A stretch of 27,607 nucleotides of DNA from Hypsibius dujardini (GCA_001579985.1 LRSR01001144.1:1-27607), one strand, 5' to 3'. Numbered from the stretch's first letter, positions 1-10,430 are shown. The notes: generated from the sequence alone by a model not told the origin. Made by a program: numbers and translations.

Positions 1-1067
1 GGGCTGTTTGCGTCTTATGCTACAAGGCCCCCTTCCCTTTTCCCTTCCCCTTTTTGCCTCCTAATGCTTTTAGGAGTGCTAACCAAAGTGCTAACCAACA
101 ATTTTGATAATTTTGGAAAGCCCAATTTTTTCTTAACTTTTATTGTAAAAACCTGGAGATTTAGACATTGGTCGAATAAATGGCGGGGCCATAATTATGG
201 GCGTGAAGGTAAAATTTTGGGTGTTTTGGTTTTTCACTCCGCACTCGCTCGGGCAATCTCGGATATTGAGGGTTTCAAACTTTTCTGAAAATGCAAAAGA
301 GTAGGGGACAAAATGGGAAGGGGGGATTTGTAGCCTAAGCCGTAAATAATTAGGAGGGTTAGTTGCTTCAGTGCCCCCCCCCCCCGCCGTGACCGTTCTG
401 GGGGGGGGGGGAGGGGAGGAGCCTGAAGGGAAGAAAAGTATGCTTAAGCGAAGTTCAAAAGAATCAAAACCAGCTTGGCAAAGGGTAGGGGGAGGAGCAT
501 ACAGAATACAATGTCGAGAACGCGAGAAAGTCGGGTAAAATTCACCTTCACGCCGGGCAGTCGCGACGAACGGTGCGTGAGGCAATTTAGATACTAGATA
601 GAGTGTGTCAAACGCGTCCTCGGAGATGAGAGAGCTCAAGAATTGTTCTGTTGGAGCGAGTTTGAGATTCTAATAAGGAAAGAAGTGCCCTAAAAGTAAG
701 ACAAACCTACATTCCACCGTTCCACCGTTTGTCCGTCCGTCCGTCCGTCCGTTCAGTCGTCCAGTGTGCCTCACCAACCGATCGGTAATCCAATCGACTG
801 TTTCAATCATCTCCGAGTCTGCCGGATTGACCAGTCGACCGTCGGAGCTGTCTAGAGGCAGGCGACGGGAGGTTGTGCCTCGCCTCAAATTTTTACGTCG
901 CTAACCATTAAACCGACTGTCTGACCCTTCTGACTGATGGTCAGACCGTCCGTTCGATTGCCCTACGGGCGATCTATGTTCTGTTCTAAGGTTCACCCGT
1001 CCGTCAAATTATTATCGCATTCCATCTCCCCACGGTCCCGAATAAGTCCATTGTTTTTGTGCTTTAG
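1..1067. other. Intron or 5' flank of the first P450 gene; no exon seen
   Basis: No P450 exon is recognisable here, although the exon carrying the I-helix (AGTETT motif) would be expected just upstream of position 1068. The stretch contains C and G homopolymers (about 374-385 and 400-411) and a short GTCC tandem repeat (about 727-752) with degenerate GTCC words continuing to about 1010. In the second P450 gene the equivalent intron also carries a simple repeat. The simplest reading is a long intron whose upstream exons lie left of the window. Loss of the 5' half is the alternative. Confidence 0.5.
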
Positions 1068-1586
1068 ACCGCCTGCCCTACACTCAGGCCACCATCTTTG
1101 AGGTGCAACGTCTGGGCAATCTGGTAGCAATCGTCGGCCGTCGGGCTATGGCAGACGTCACACTGAATGGCTTTAAGATCCCCGTAGGAACCAACATCTT
1201 CCCACTTCTCACTGCGGTCCACGAAGACGCCAAGTACTTTCCCGATCCGCTGGCCTTCAAACCGGAGCGCTTCCTCGACGACTCCGGAAACCTTCGGAGC
1301 AAGATCGACGGGTTCATCCCCTTCTCCATCGGTATGTTATGCAACTTTGTCGAAGCGCACATCCTACAAATGTGACCTTGACTTCAAGAGTGATTACTTT
1401 TCTGTAGGAAAGCGATTTTGTTTGGGAGAATCCTTGGCCAAAATGGAGCTCTACATATTCTTCACCAGTCTGGTCAAGCATTTCCGCTTCCGACTGCCCC
1501 ACGGCGCAACAATCAACACGGACGACTCTATTCTGGGCATTGTAAATTCACCGAAGCCCTACAACGTTATCTTCGAAGCTCGATGA
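1068..1586 (+). CDS. CYP2-like cytochrome P450, last two exons (5' part not in window)
   Basis: Haem-thiolate monooxygenase of the CYP2 type; microsomal enzymes of this family oxidise lipophilic endogenous compounds or xenobiotics using NADPH-P450 reductase. Exons are 1068-1331 and 1408-1586, joined over a 76-bp GT-AG intron in phase 1. The first exon starts after a TTTAG acceptor and reads RLPYTQATIFEVQRLGNL, with the K-helix ExxR (EVQR), then the PERF motif (FKPERFLD). The haem-binding loop is split by the intron as FSIG|KRFCLGE, matching FxxGxRxCxG. It ends IFEAR-stop. Both exon lengths (264 and 179 nt) and the phase equal those of the complete paralogue at 7385-9783, so the two are tandem duplicates. 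Upstream exons are not found in the 1067 bp available, so the gene is either cut by the window edge or 5' truncated. No frame lesion is visible. Confidence 0.88.
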
Positions 1587-2263
1587 AGCCTTTACTCTTC
1601 TGCTACTGTGAACTAAAGATAGTTTGACAATACACCTTCCCTCAACCGAGAAGTGATCGTTACACAACGTTTTGCCGTAAACACACAGATAGTTTATACA
1701 AATCACGAACTTAAGAATGACATATACGGTCTTTAAATCTTCATTGACGGCAATCGCAAAATATGAGGCCAACTAACGGCGGCATGCGTGTACAAAAAAG
1801 CCGGTTGATACCTCCTAAACAAAAGCAAAGAAATTATTAAATTCGACACACGCGATGTGAAGCCGGCCTGAAATGTGGAGCATGGTCAAAAGGTTGGCAG
1901 CGTGCTCGATACAAGCAAATAAAAAATCCTTGGCTAGTTAGTCATCACCAAATGTGCAACAGGTTTCGAGCCAGGGAGCAGAAGATGCGCTATGTAATGA
2001 AATCACACTATGCGCTATGGTACATTTTCACCAATTAGCACCACCGTAATCAGCCCATTGCACTGAAAACTAACCTTTACTTAATTCGATAAAAAATATT
2101 TTCAGCAACTTTTTTCCAAAGTACTTAGTAGACGAAAACAGCATCTATGTATTGCAATTTGTACCAAGAGGCCGGCCAATTGACCAATTGAACAGGCCTT
2201 GCAGAATCAGCAGACTGCTTGCCTCAGACTGCGCTGTCCTTGTCGCTGTTCCTTCTTTGCATG
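1587..2263. other. Intergenic DNA after the first P450
   Basis: Apart from the possible polyadenylation signal, nothing is recognisable here. There are no coding-like frames and no repeats shared with other parts of the window. Confidence 0.4.
1918..1923 (+). terminator. Candidate polyadenylation signal AATAAA for the first P450
   Basis: AATAAA lies 332 bp after the stop codon of the P450 exon ending at 1586. It is the first exact hexamer downstream; an ATTAAA variant precedes it near 1844. Support is motif and position only. Confidence 0.3.
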
Positions 2264-2607
2264 TGTAAGGTTCTTTAGCACAAACCGTTCGGATCTGTCC
2301 GCTTGGTTCGTTGTGTAACTTCTATACATGTATGTAAATTCTTAAGAAAGGCTAAAGGAGAGTAAAGCTTTTATTAAAGCCGTAAAGAAACATTCCTTAT
2401 TGATTTACTCCCAAGTTTTACTACCCTTCTTTCTCGGGTCGGCATTAAAAGTCCATATAAATACGGCACAGGACGTAGTATTGGGTAGATCCTATTTTAC
2501 TCACTCTTGAGCAGTAATACTTCAACATCTAGAATTGTTTTCTTTCGTTGGTATCGCGTGTTCTTGGCCTTTGGTCGAACTCATTCTACTATGCAGGAAG
2601 TTCTACG
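2264..2607 (+). mobile_element. LTR-like retroelement end, copy 1
   Basis: This 344-bp stretch matches, in reverse complement, the solo LTR at 11014-11365 over its whole length. It runs from TGTAAGGTTCTTTAGCA to AAGTTCTACG, where the terminal G replaces the A of an intact LTR. In this orientation it carries a TATA box (CCATATAAATACGG, about 2454-2467) about 190 bp in, followed by a U5-like region, so the plus strand is the likely polarity. TGGTTCCGAA just after the end (about 2613) could be a primer-binding site. The sequence after the end contains broken protein-like frames, so this may be the 5' LTR of a decayed element. Flanks are CATG on the left and ATTT on the right, so there is no solo-LTR duplication here. 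Confidence 0.7.
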
Positions 2608-4521
2608 ATTTTGGTTCCGAAATTCTGGAAAACCAATTCCCCAGCGTCTGCAGCGCGATAAGGATAGGTAACAATACCGGTGATAAAGTTTGACGTCAAT
2701 AACATCAACAAGAACCAGGCCAACCGGATGAAAGAAGAAGCACACTTAGAAGAAGTAGCACAACAGACAGGTGGTAATTGCACCAGTATCCAGCAGCAAG
2801 CTACCGGAACGGCAGCAGGAAACCTCACTGGCTAGAGAGCCAAAACTAGACAGGCAAGTGAAGCACCGCACCAATAAGCAACAATGAAAGGAGAACGCAA
2901 AAGAATAAAAAAGAACCATAAGTAAATAAAATGCTCAAATAGAGCGGCTAAAATGTTTATTGAATAATGAAGAGGATCTGCCCAATGAATCCTTGCACGA
3001 GAATTACGCAGCAAAGCTAATATTAATAGTAATTTTAGCTGCCCTTGAGAAATTTTACACACCACAGGTTAGGCTGAAAGGTCGTAGATGGCTTGTGCGG
3101 AAATATCCCTATACTCTACCATGACCTTTCGCCACAATCAATTGGCACTGAATTTTTTCAAAAAGCATCGAAAGCAATTCAGTTTAACTAAAAAAAACCT
3201 CCAAGAGAAATTAGATCTACAGTTGACACCAGATTTGAAAAGAAGCCAACAATTCAATGCAAAATGTTTTGGTGAGGTATATGGAAATCAAGACACCAAC
3301 TAAACATCCATGTTTTAAAATGACATTAATTATAATCAGCCTATTAAAAATACTCGTAAGCAGTAATGCGCAGTGTGCGCTCGTAACAATCACTTCACGG
3401 AGCAATGCTGTCGCGGGTAATTTCATGATTGGACTGTTGGACTTCAATCGCCCTCCACACAGCCCCTGTTTCACGGTTGCTTTAACCACTTATGTACTCT
3501 GGTGTTTACTTGTGTGTTGGTGTGTTATTGGAAGTAGTACAGCCGAACCGGAAGTATTCGGCTGGACGATTGTTATCAGCGCGAGCTTGCGTGCCGCGAC
3601 GGGTTCTCTACTTCATAAAACTCTTACTGCGTGTGTTTTTAGTAGTCAGTCTAGTTCTTCATTCTACAGTAGATTTTGGGTCTTCACCGCGTCCTTTCCT
3701 TCGGAGCTCCCGCTCCTCATCGTTTCTCCCCTCATCTTGTAAATGCCAACTGTCTCCGATTAATAGAAAAACCCCACTTCCGGTCTCTTCTCCCCGTAGG
3801 CCTTCGGGCAGTATAAAGTAGAGGCGACAATGCCTTCATAATAAGCAATAAAATGCTAGAGTACAAACACAGTTGTGTACTAGATGCCATTGAACAAATC
3901 ACTCCGCCAGTGTTTGTTTCTACAAAAATCAGGCGAACCCAAACAGAAATAATACTACAAAAACTAGACAAACATTGCGAAACTTTAATGCTTGAACAAA
4001 TCGACCTGACAACAACAAATAGATAAAATATGGCAAATGTTCAAACAGGGCAAAAACCCATCATCAATCTAGTCTGTGGTTATTGTGGTGGTCTGCATCT
4101 GGCTCAAATTGCGAAGGCAGACAAAACAATTTGAACGGACCAGCAACTTTTGGGCATTGTGCAGTACGTCAGTTCCAACAGCACTATTTAATGCAAAGGC
4201 GCTTTTAGTCATTTATTCATTTCGAAAAAAATTATATTTCTGAAAATCACAAGTATTGGAATACCATAATTATAAGGGTTGAAATATTTAAGACCATCCG
4301 CCTTATGGGATTTCTATTTCTCCTCTAGTATTCAGATTTTAGAGATTTGTGCCGGACTGTTTCTAATATATATCCGATACAAACAGATGTCCTTCTCACT
4401 TCAATAAAATTGGCAAGCGAGATGATGCAATCTCGTAAAATAATCAATTGCGAATGTGCCAATCTGGAGTTGCTGAACACACTCAATCAGCTATTGCGCC
4501 AGATGGCTCATTCCAGAAAAT
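2608..4521 (+). pseudogene. Decayed retroelement-like interior with several short protein-like frames
   Basis: Five plus-strand stretches look coding by composition but are short, lie in different frames and have no recognised domain. They are about 2680-2835 (NNINKNQANRMKEEAHLEEV, Glu/Gln-rich), 2937-3121 (EDLPNESLHENYAAKL then RLKGRRWLVRKYPYTLP, stop), 3088-3303 (TFRHNQLALNFFKKHRKQF, basic), 3853-4023 (57 codons from ATG, including EIILQKLDKHCETLMLEQ, coil-like), and 4330-4521 (ECANLELLNTLNQLLRQM, leucine-rich) directly after a good acceptor, TTTCTCCTCTAG. The second and third overlap in shifted frames near 3120 as if by frameshift. They follow an LTR-like sequence at 2264-2607, so a dead retroelement is the best guess. 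A decayed host gene is possible. No reverse transcriptase, protease or integrase motif was seen. Confidence 0.35.
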
Positions 4522-5087
4522 AAATCTTGAAGCGGCAGTTGAAACTATTGCATAAAAATAACGCATGCGTACCTTAATGAAGAATTAATCATGATCAATG
4601 AAAGGGACACTAATAAGTGGACTCAACGTCACTGAATTTTTAGCCGAACATTCAGACATTTTGAAATTGAACTGATTTTGCAGCAATAAAACAATTTCGC
4701 CAAAAAGAATGTTTGAATCATCAAATAGTCAGTTTAATTCTCAGGGGTGCTTTATGCAGCAAAAAAATTGCGACATTTTCTGCTAGGTTGCGACGTCATA
4801 ACATTATGCAACCAAATGAGTTGAATTCTTCTCGAAACCATTAAAGTTAGTAATGTGAGAATAATTTGATGGTTTATCAAATTATCATTTTATCGGTTTT
4901 ACACCCACACTTCGGCCGATTTATTGAGGCAAACTGGAGTGAACCATAAATGAAGATATTTTGCCTTCCATTTCTGAGTTATCAAAAAGTTAACATTTCA
5001 GCAACACAAGCAAAGACCATGTTGCGAAATCCAAATCAAATTCTTTAAGAACAATACACGAAACCAATAGATAAAGTGCGAAGAGAG
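4522..5087. other. AT-rich unassigned DNA
   Basis: I saw no coding signal, tandem repeat or match to other repeats in this stretch. If the preceding tract is a retroelement, this would be its degraded 3' part. Confidence 0.3.
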
Positions 5088-5137
5088 GTGTTCATGCCTT
5101 TTGGTCAAACTCACACTACTAAGTAGGAAGTTCTACA
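5088..5137 (+). mobile_element. Remnant of an LTR end (U5-like)
   Basis: About 50 bp ending GGAAGTTCTACA match the last 50 bp of the LTR at 2264-2607 (shared words TTTGGTC, AACTCA, CTACTA, GGAAGTTCTAC). The rest of the LTR cannot be recognised upstream. CACG follows the end, compared with CATG before the LTR start at 2264, so 2264-5137 may bound one old element whose target duplication has diverged at one base. Confidence 0.45.
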
Positions 5138-5835
5138 CACGTTGGCGTAGATAATGTTAAATACAGGCGTCTTAGGTGTTCGCTCGTAATACTCATAAGA
5201 ACTACAGCAGTTCTCCGCATAACCAAACGACAACCCCTTGTCACTAACTAAAATAAAGTTAACAGTCATTTACTCTGCCCGGGAGTTGGTCGCATGAAAA
5301 ACGTAACTAGATTGCATTTCTTTAGCATGGTGGGAGCGGTGATTGACGTCACCAGAAACGATCCGTATAATTGACAGCAAAATACAACTGGAAAGGTACT
5401 ATTTCGGAACCATTTAAAATCATCAAAATATTTTGTCTGAAACAGTAAGTCGGTTCTTCGACAATGTACAAAAACACGACGACTGATCGGTCAACATTTA
5501 GGGTCACGCTCATTGGTTACTAGGGGGGCTGATTTGTAATCTTTAATTTATTTTTTTATTTACTTTTTCTCTCGCGCAGAGAAATCATATTTATTCACCC
5601 TAATAACGAATACCATATAAAAATATTTACTTGTACAATTTAGGCACAATCTTACGTTCCGATCCTGAAGCTCCTATTGTTTATCCAATCCAAAGATTGT
5701 TCCAAAATTGTACCAAAATTGTACTCAAAACCTTAAAACCAGTTCGAAACCGGTTTTAACAGGTTCTGACACCGGAATCAGACATTTTTGTCATATTCTA
5801 ATAAAAAACGCTATTTCCTTCGGAAAGGAATACTT
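5138..5835. other. Unassigned intergenic DNA with one palindrome
   Basis: No gene was found. An inverted repeat TTAAAACC...GGTTTTAA lies near 5732-5760. The rest is AT-rich without clear structure. Confidence 0.3.
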
Positions 5836-6030
5836 TTGGGACAAAAAAAGTTCAGGCTGGGGTAGGGATTGATCCGTGCACCTCCTGCAATGTCTGGCCT
5901 ACCTGTACAATTAGCACAGTTTTAACAGGACGCACCTGTCAAAGTGTACCTGTTTTAAAGCAAATGCGTTATTATACAACAAGACTGTGTTAAACCACCA
6001 AACCACTAAGCCACGACCGCACGTACCAGT
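5836..6030 (-). mobile_element. Possible tRNA-derived SINE
   Basis: On the minus strand, TGGCTTAGTGG (complement of 6003-6013) fits the RNA polymerase III A box. GGATCAATCCC (complement of 5865-5875) resembles a B box and is followed by a C-rich stretch like a tRNA acceptor arm. The boxes are about 127 bp apart, much farther than in a tRNA gene, and the interval holds inverted words (TTTAACACAGT and ACTGTGCTAA). This suggests a tRNA-like head with an insertion, or a degenerate SINE. No second copy was found in the window. Confidence 0.28.
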
Positions 6031-7026
6031 CTAAGCCGTTTATCGATCCCCGGAAAAGACAAGAATGTTCAAAATGCGAGGGCCGTCAAAGGTAACATTG
6101 TAAACACTAGACATATGTTGATCTAAAAAATGCATTTTGAGCGCTTTATTTAGTGTTTTGTTGAAAATCGGTCTTGAAAACAAAGCGGGAGGTTCAGCCA
6201 TTACGGTGAATGAAAACAAACCTCCTCATTCTCAGGAGGGTCTGGGAAAACTGGTGAATCTTTTTTCTGGCAAGGATTCCACGAAAATGTGTTCTAGATA
6301 ATCGATTGGCCAAAGAATTTTCAAAGTTTGATTACATATGAGCACCTTTGGGAAACGATGAGAAGCTTTGATCTGTTCGATTTTCGATAGCTCGTGCGGA
6401 TTCACAGGGACAAAGCGTCGATTTAGTGCTTCCCGGAGAAGATGAAAAGAAACGTAAACAAACCCAAATTAATGCAGATCTTTTATGATAAAACGAAAGA
6501 GGAGGAAATTCTCTGTCGAATGAGTGGTGACCTACTTTCTCCCTGCTAGAGGGGACGGAGCAGCATATCAGCGAAGTTAGTCTCAAAAGTAAGTTTACAC
6601 ATGGTATAGCGGTGCGCGCGGTGCACAGCGCACACAATCTTAGGACCAGAGCTGGGACTGTCTTTTTTTAGTTAACAATATTTTTTTTCCGGCTCGGAGG
6701 GTCTTGCATATTGTATGCATAATTACAATAAATGGACAATCTCGTTTTGTATAAAAACAATATTGAATCACGCGACATGTCATTAGGGTCAATTAGTTTG
6801 AAATAAAATGCAGTAGGGGCGGCTGGCGAGCTGAGTGGTCGTTGGGTTTACTAACCTTGTTGACGGATATTTTGTGGTACTCACAATTTTGGCGGTTTTA
6901 CCCATACCACAACATGCCCAGCATGTCCAAAAACTTCCGTACACTTCAGATATTGTCCGATAATATAAATTATATCAGTCAGCTGAAAATATATACGTAA
7001 TCAAATACACCGATTGCTCTTTTTGC
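6031..7026. other. Intergenic DNA upstream of the complete P450
   Basis: No gene or repeat family could be recognised. A 101-codon minus-strand frame at 6332-6637 has no domain and no homologous neighbour, and is treated as chance. Confidence 0.35.
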
Positions 7027-7074
7027 TGACGAAACCTTGACGTCAAATATCCGTGATGAAACCTTGAGTCATTT
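7027..7074 (+). promoter_or_regulatory. Direct repeat with CRE-like and AP-1-like sites upstream of the P450
   Basis: TGACGAAACCTTGACGTCA (from 7027) is repeated 27 bp later as TGATGAAACCTTGAGTCA (from 7054). The first copy contains a perfect CRE palindrome TGACGTCA (7038-7045), the second an AP-1/bZIP site TGAGTCA (7065-7071). The pair lies about 230-270 bp upstream of the TATA box of the P450 gene. Stress-responsive bZIP factors commonly control detoxification P450s, so a regulatory role is plausible but is inferred from motifs only. Confidence 0.3.
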
Positions 7075-7137
7075 CGTTTATTAGTTGTAACGACCCAGCA
7101 CGACGTCCGAGAAACCCAATGGCTCTTTATCGTTCAT

Positions 7138-7199
7138 CTACACACGCCCAGACACACAGATACACACACAGTATGCACACACAGTATGCACACACACCA
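7138..7199. repeat. CA-rich simple repeat
   Basis: A CACA-rich stretch with two copies of ACACACAGTATGC, lying about 100 bp upstream of the TATA box of the P450 gene. Confidence 0.7.
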
Positions 7200-7298
7200 G
7201 CAACACGTTACAGTTCTGTCATCATCAAACACTCTTCTTATCATTACATTATCTACTTACTTTGTCTCCCAATACCATTTGAGATTTCCACGCCGAGA

Positions 7299-7304
7299 TA
7301 TAAG
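7299..7304 (+). promoter_or_regulatory. TATA box of the complete P450 gene
   Basis: GATATAAGGC lies 86 bp before the ATG at 7385. Transcription would start about 25-30 bp downstream, near 7325-7335, leaving a 5' UTR of about 55 nt with no intervening ATG in the final 50 nt. Confidence 0.45.
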
Positions 7305-7384
7305 GCAGTTTAAGGATCTTCATACTTTGCAAACAGTTACTTCCGTAACTGAAATTCGTTTTTTACTTTTCCCTCATCTTAAAT

Positions 7385-9783
7385 ATGCCTGAGTTTATCC
7401 TTCAAGGACCGGCACTTCTTGCAGCCGTTCTATGTGTTCTGGCAGCCGCATGGTTTGCCTTCAAACAGAAACGTTCTCCAACTCTTCCACCTGGTCCTCC
7501 GAGTATGCGGCCGAAACTTGAAGTATTTCTGTGGAATTTAACAAAATCTCTAAAATTTTATTAATTGTTAGCCAAACCGATAATTGGGAACCTTGGACAG
7601 CTGCTGGGAAGAACGGGAAAGGATCGCTACAGAAGCTTGGCGAGGGCAGTCAACCAGTATGGGAAAAACGGCATGGCCACAATTTACTTCGGCAGTCGAC
7701 CACTAATTTTCATCACCAACCTGGATACCATTAAAATAGTCTTACACTCAAACGAAATGCTTGGAAAGCCTCTGACCGTTCGAGACGAATTTTTCCACCG
7801 AAAAGGTACATCCACATTCCACATTCGAGGAAATGTATCTGATGGTCTCGATTCAACAAAATTTGGATGCAGTTAATATTAAAATCCAAATTAATTTTTT
7901 TATGTAAGTTTAAAATATACCAAATAAAATTTGTACTTGCTTAATTCATTGGTTGCGGTAAATATATGTTACTCATTCAATCGATAGTTACACCAAATTT
8001 ATATTACTTCAATTCAACTCACTAGTTATCAAGTAAAATACTAGAGAGTTGAATTTATTAAGTATCAATCAAGTATTACATTTATTTGCATAATATACCA
8101 TAGGATTAATACTGACGGACGGTGACGATGCATGGAAAGAGCAACGTCGCTTCGCGCTGAGCACTCTCCGGGATTTTGGAATGGGCAAGACCTGGCTACA
8201 AGACCTAATCATCGAGGAAGCTCAAGAGCTAGTAGAGGACTTCAAAAACGCAGATGGTAAACCGTTTGATCCTGTTCAGTGTCTGACGCCTAGTGTTTGC
8301 AACGTTATTGCCGCTATTTCTTACGGTCAACGCTTCAGTCACAAGGATGAGAAGTTTAGTCGACTCGCACTCCTGATCTCCGAGAATCAAGAAATACAAT
8401 CAAAGAATCTGGCGGTCGAGTTCTTCCCATTTCTTCGGTATGTTCCGTTCTCGGCGTTTCGTGCCCGACATTTGGCGTGGTGGAAAAATATCGGCGATCT
8501 GACAGCATTCTTTGGTAAGCTTGTGGAAGAGCATCATGAGAGTTTGCGGGAAGGGGAACCACCTCGCGATTATCTGCACGCGTTTATGGTGGAAGCTGCG
8601 AAACAGAAAGACAATTCCAACACAACGTTCACTGGTAACTGGCCCTCGCCTTCTTATATGCTCTAAACATGTAGTAAGAGCAGTGTTTTGCTGGTGGTTG
8701 TATTTGTAGACGATCAGCTGTTGCGCTCGGTTCTGAACCTATTCTCAGCGGGTACCGAGACGACCGCGACCACGCTGGCCTGGGCCATCCTTTATATGTT
8801 GGATTATCCAGCGGTCTTTGACAGGGTGCAGAAGGAAATTGATAGCGTGGTTGGAGATGGACGATACGCAACCTTAGAGGTCAAAGGTACGTTGGTTTTG
8901 CACAAACACAGTAACACAGACACAGACACAGACACAGACACAGACAGGACACAGACAGACAGAGACACAGACAGAGACACAGACAGAGACACAGACAGAG
9001 ACACAGACAGAGACAGAGACAGAGACAGAGACAGAGACAGAGACACAGACAGAGACAGAACAGACAGACACAGACACAGACACAGACACAGACACAGACA
9101 CAGACACAGACACAGACACAGACACAGACACAGACACAGACACAGACACAGACAGACTAACGCCCCCAGAAAGAGGCTGAGAAGTTGGAGTAAGTTACAG
9201 ATTACTGCATGGTGAAGTAAATCTACTGACAACTTAACAAGTATACATTTTCCAGATCGTTTACCCTACACTCAAGCCACTATCATGGAAGTACAACGCT
9301 TGGCCAACCTGGTCTCGATTGTGGCTCGCCGCACGTTGACTGACGTGACTTTGGACGGTTTTAAAATACCAGCCGGAATTGGGATCGCAGCTCTGAGCTC
9401 AGCTGTTCATGAAGACGCGCGATTCTTTCCTGACCCATTGGCCTTCAAGCCGGAACGCTTCCTGGATCAGTCGGGAAAACTCCGAAGCAAGGTCGAAGGA
9501 TTTATACCCTTTTCCATTGGTATTCTGGCTGGACAAATTTTTCCATCTAGTGCCTTACTAAACGAGGGCAAACAAATAGGGAAAGAATTCTCATATGCTT
9601 ACAGGAAAGCGGTTCTGCATTGGTGAATCGTTGGCCAAGATGGAACTCTATATATTCTTCACTAGTCTGGTCAAGAACTTTCAATTCCGAATTCCATCCG
9701 GAGAAACTGTGGATTCCAACGATGCTGTCTGGAGCGCGATCAGTTCACCGAAACCGTTTAAAGCTATTTTTGAAGCTCGTTGA
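7385..9783 (+). CDS. CYP2-like cytochrome P450, complete, six exons, 500 aa
   Basis: Membrane-anchored haem-thiolate monooxygenase of the CYP2 type. Exons are 7385-7502, 7572-7805, 8104-8634, 8710-8886, 9256-9519 and 9605-9783. All five introns are GT-AG and phase 1, and the frame stays open to 500 codons, the usual length. The ATG is followed by a hydrophobic anchor (ALLAAVLCVLAAAWFAF, residues 10-26), basic residues, and the proline hinge LPPGPP (34-39) running into KPIIGNLGQLLG. Helix C is WKEQRRFALSTLRDFGMG (from 128), the I-helix AGTETT is at 308-313, the K-helix EVQR at 365-368, PERF at 419-422, and the haem loop FSIGKRFCIGE has its ligand at Cys446. All catalytic signatures are present. 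The 3' exons are about 70 percent identical by eye to the paralogue at 1068-1586. The substrate cannot be told; xenobiotic or lipid hydroxylation is typical of the family. Promoter elements are listed separately. Confidence 0.93.
8905..9156. repeat. CAGACA satellite inside P450 intron 4
   Basis: About 250 bp of (CAGACA)n interspersed with CAGAGA and CAGACAGA variants fill most of the 369-bp intron 4 (8887-9255). Long frames on both strands here (Thr-Asp-Arg on plus, Ser-Val on minus) come from the repeat and are not genes. A short related CAGACA run occurs in a receptor pseudogene at 23193-23222. Confidence 0.95.
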
Positions 9784-9891
9784 TGATTTTGAGGAGCTTT
9801 CTACAAATGTAGACGCATTACTTTCTGCGACCAAAAATAGCTCTTGTTACACCGATAAAATTGTTTGTTGCCCTCGCCAGAGGGCGTTTCG

Positions 9892-10213
9892 ATTACCAGG
9901 GGTGTCAACTACAGTAACTCCCCTGGGGGTACTAATGTAAGTTTATTCTTACATTTATTCTGGTCTTTATACTTTCCATATTTAAATCTTATTATATACT
10001 TTAGCCCCAGAAATATTTTTTATTACGCATCACATTCTGGATCGAATGGTAGTATCAGGATTCCAGACGCAGGACCAAAACTTTCAGGGGCGCCCAGGGC
10101 ACCCAGGGGTTCAGATCTTCATGCCGCCCAGTCCAGGCCTTTGTGTGCGCTCAAGGGTCCAGGCCCAGGACCAGGACCTTCAGGGGCGTTGCTTGGTTGG
10201 CACCCAATGGTAG
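9892..10213. mobile_element. Foldback MITE, family 1 copy A
   Basis: The left end ATTACCAGGGGTGTCAACTA pairs with the reverse complement of the right end (CTACCATTGGGTGCCAACCA), and both continue into CAACTCCCCTGG-like sequence. The ends and some internal words (TGGATCGAATGG, CAGGATTCCAGA) are shared with 19758-20124, so the two are one family. It starts 108 bp after the P450 stop codon and may lie in its 3' UTR. There is no coding capacity. Confidence 0.65.
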
Positions 10214-10366
10214 CCGTTACCAGGGGGTGCAATACAATGTCAGGAATAACTGCCGATTCGGGTTTTCTTTAATTTTGGCCTTTAAAATTTGACACGGTCT
10301 GTTGAGAGAAAAAAACGCAGAGTTTGAGGGATTTCGAAGGCAGATTTGAATTCCCAGCACTTGCAA

Positions 10367-10430
10367 TACCTGTTATTTCTTGCGCAAAAAATGGATGCAC
10401 CTATTATTTCTTGCGCAAAAGTATGGATGT
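10367..10430. repeat. Short tandem duplication next to a receptor splice donor
   Basis: Two units of 31-32 bp in tandem (ACCTGTTATTTCTTGCGCAA and ACCTATTATTTCTTGCGCAA at their starts), followed by a third partial ACCTGTTTCC. On the minus strand the repeat begins at the splice donor of the broken receptor exon ending at 10433, so the duplication has copied the donor region. Confidence 0.6.

Noticed and set aside
133-639. 168-codon minus-strand open frame
   Set aside because: It crosses G and C homopolymers giving poly-Pro and poly-Gly, has no domain or splice context and overlaps unstructured flank; treated as chance.
3257-3742. 161-codon plus-strand frame with hydrophobic segments
   Set aside because: Composition is irregular, no domain was recognised, and overlapping frames are equally open; more likely noncoding retroelement or spacer DNA.
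3490-3850. Possible additional solo LTR with hairpin CAGCCGAA...TTCGGCTG
   Set aside because: Ends and target duplication could not be set and no second copy exists in the window.
8905-9156. CRISPR-like array
   Set aside because: The repeats are 6-mers without unique spacers, in an animal-type intron.
8804-9232. Long Ser-Val, Cys-Leu and Thr-Asp-Arg frames on both strands
   Set aside because: They are translations of the CAGACA satellite in P450 intron 4.
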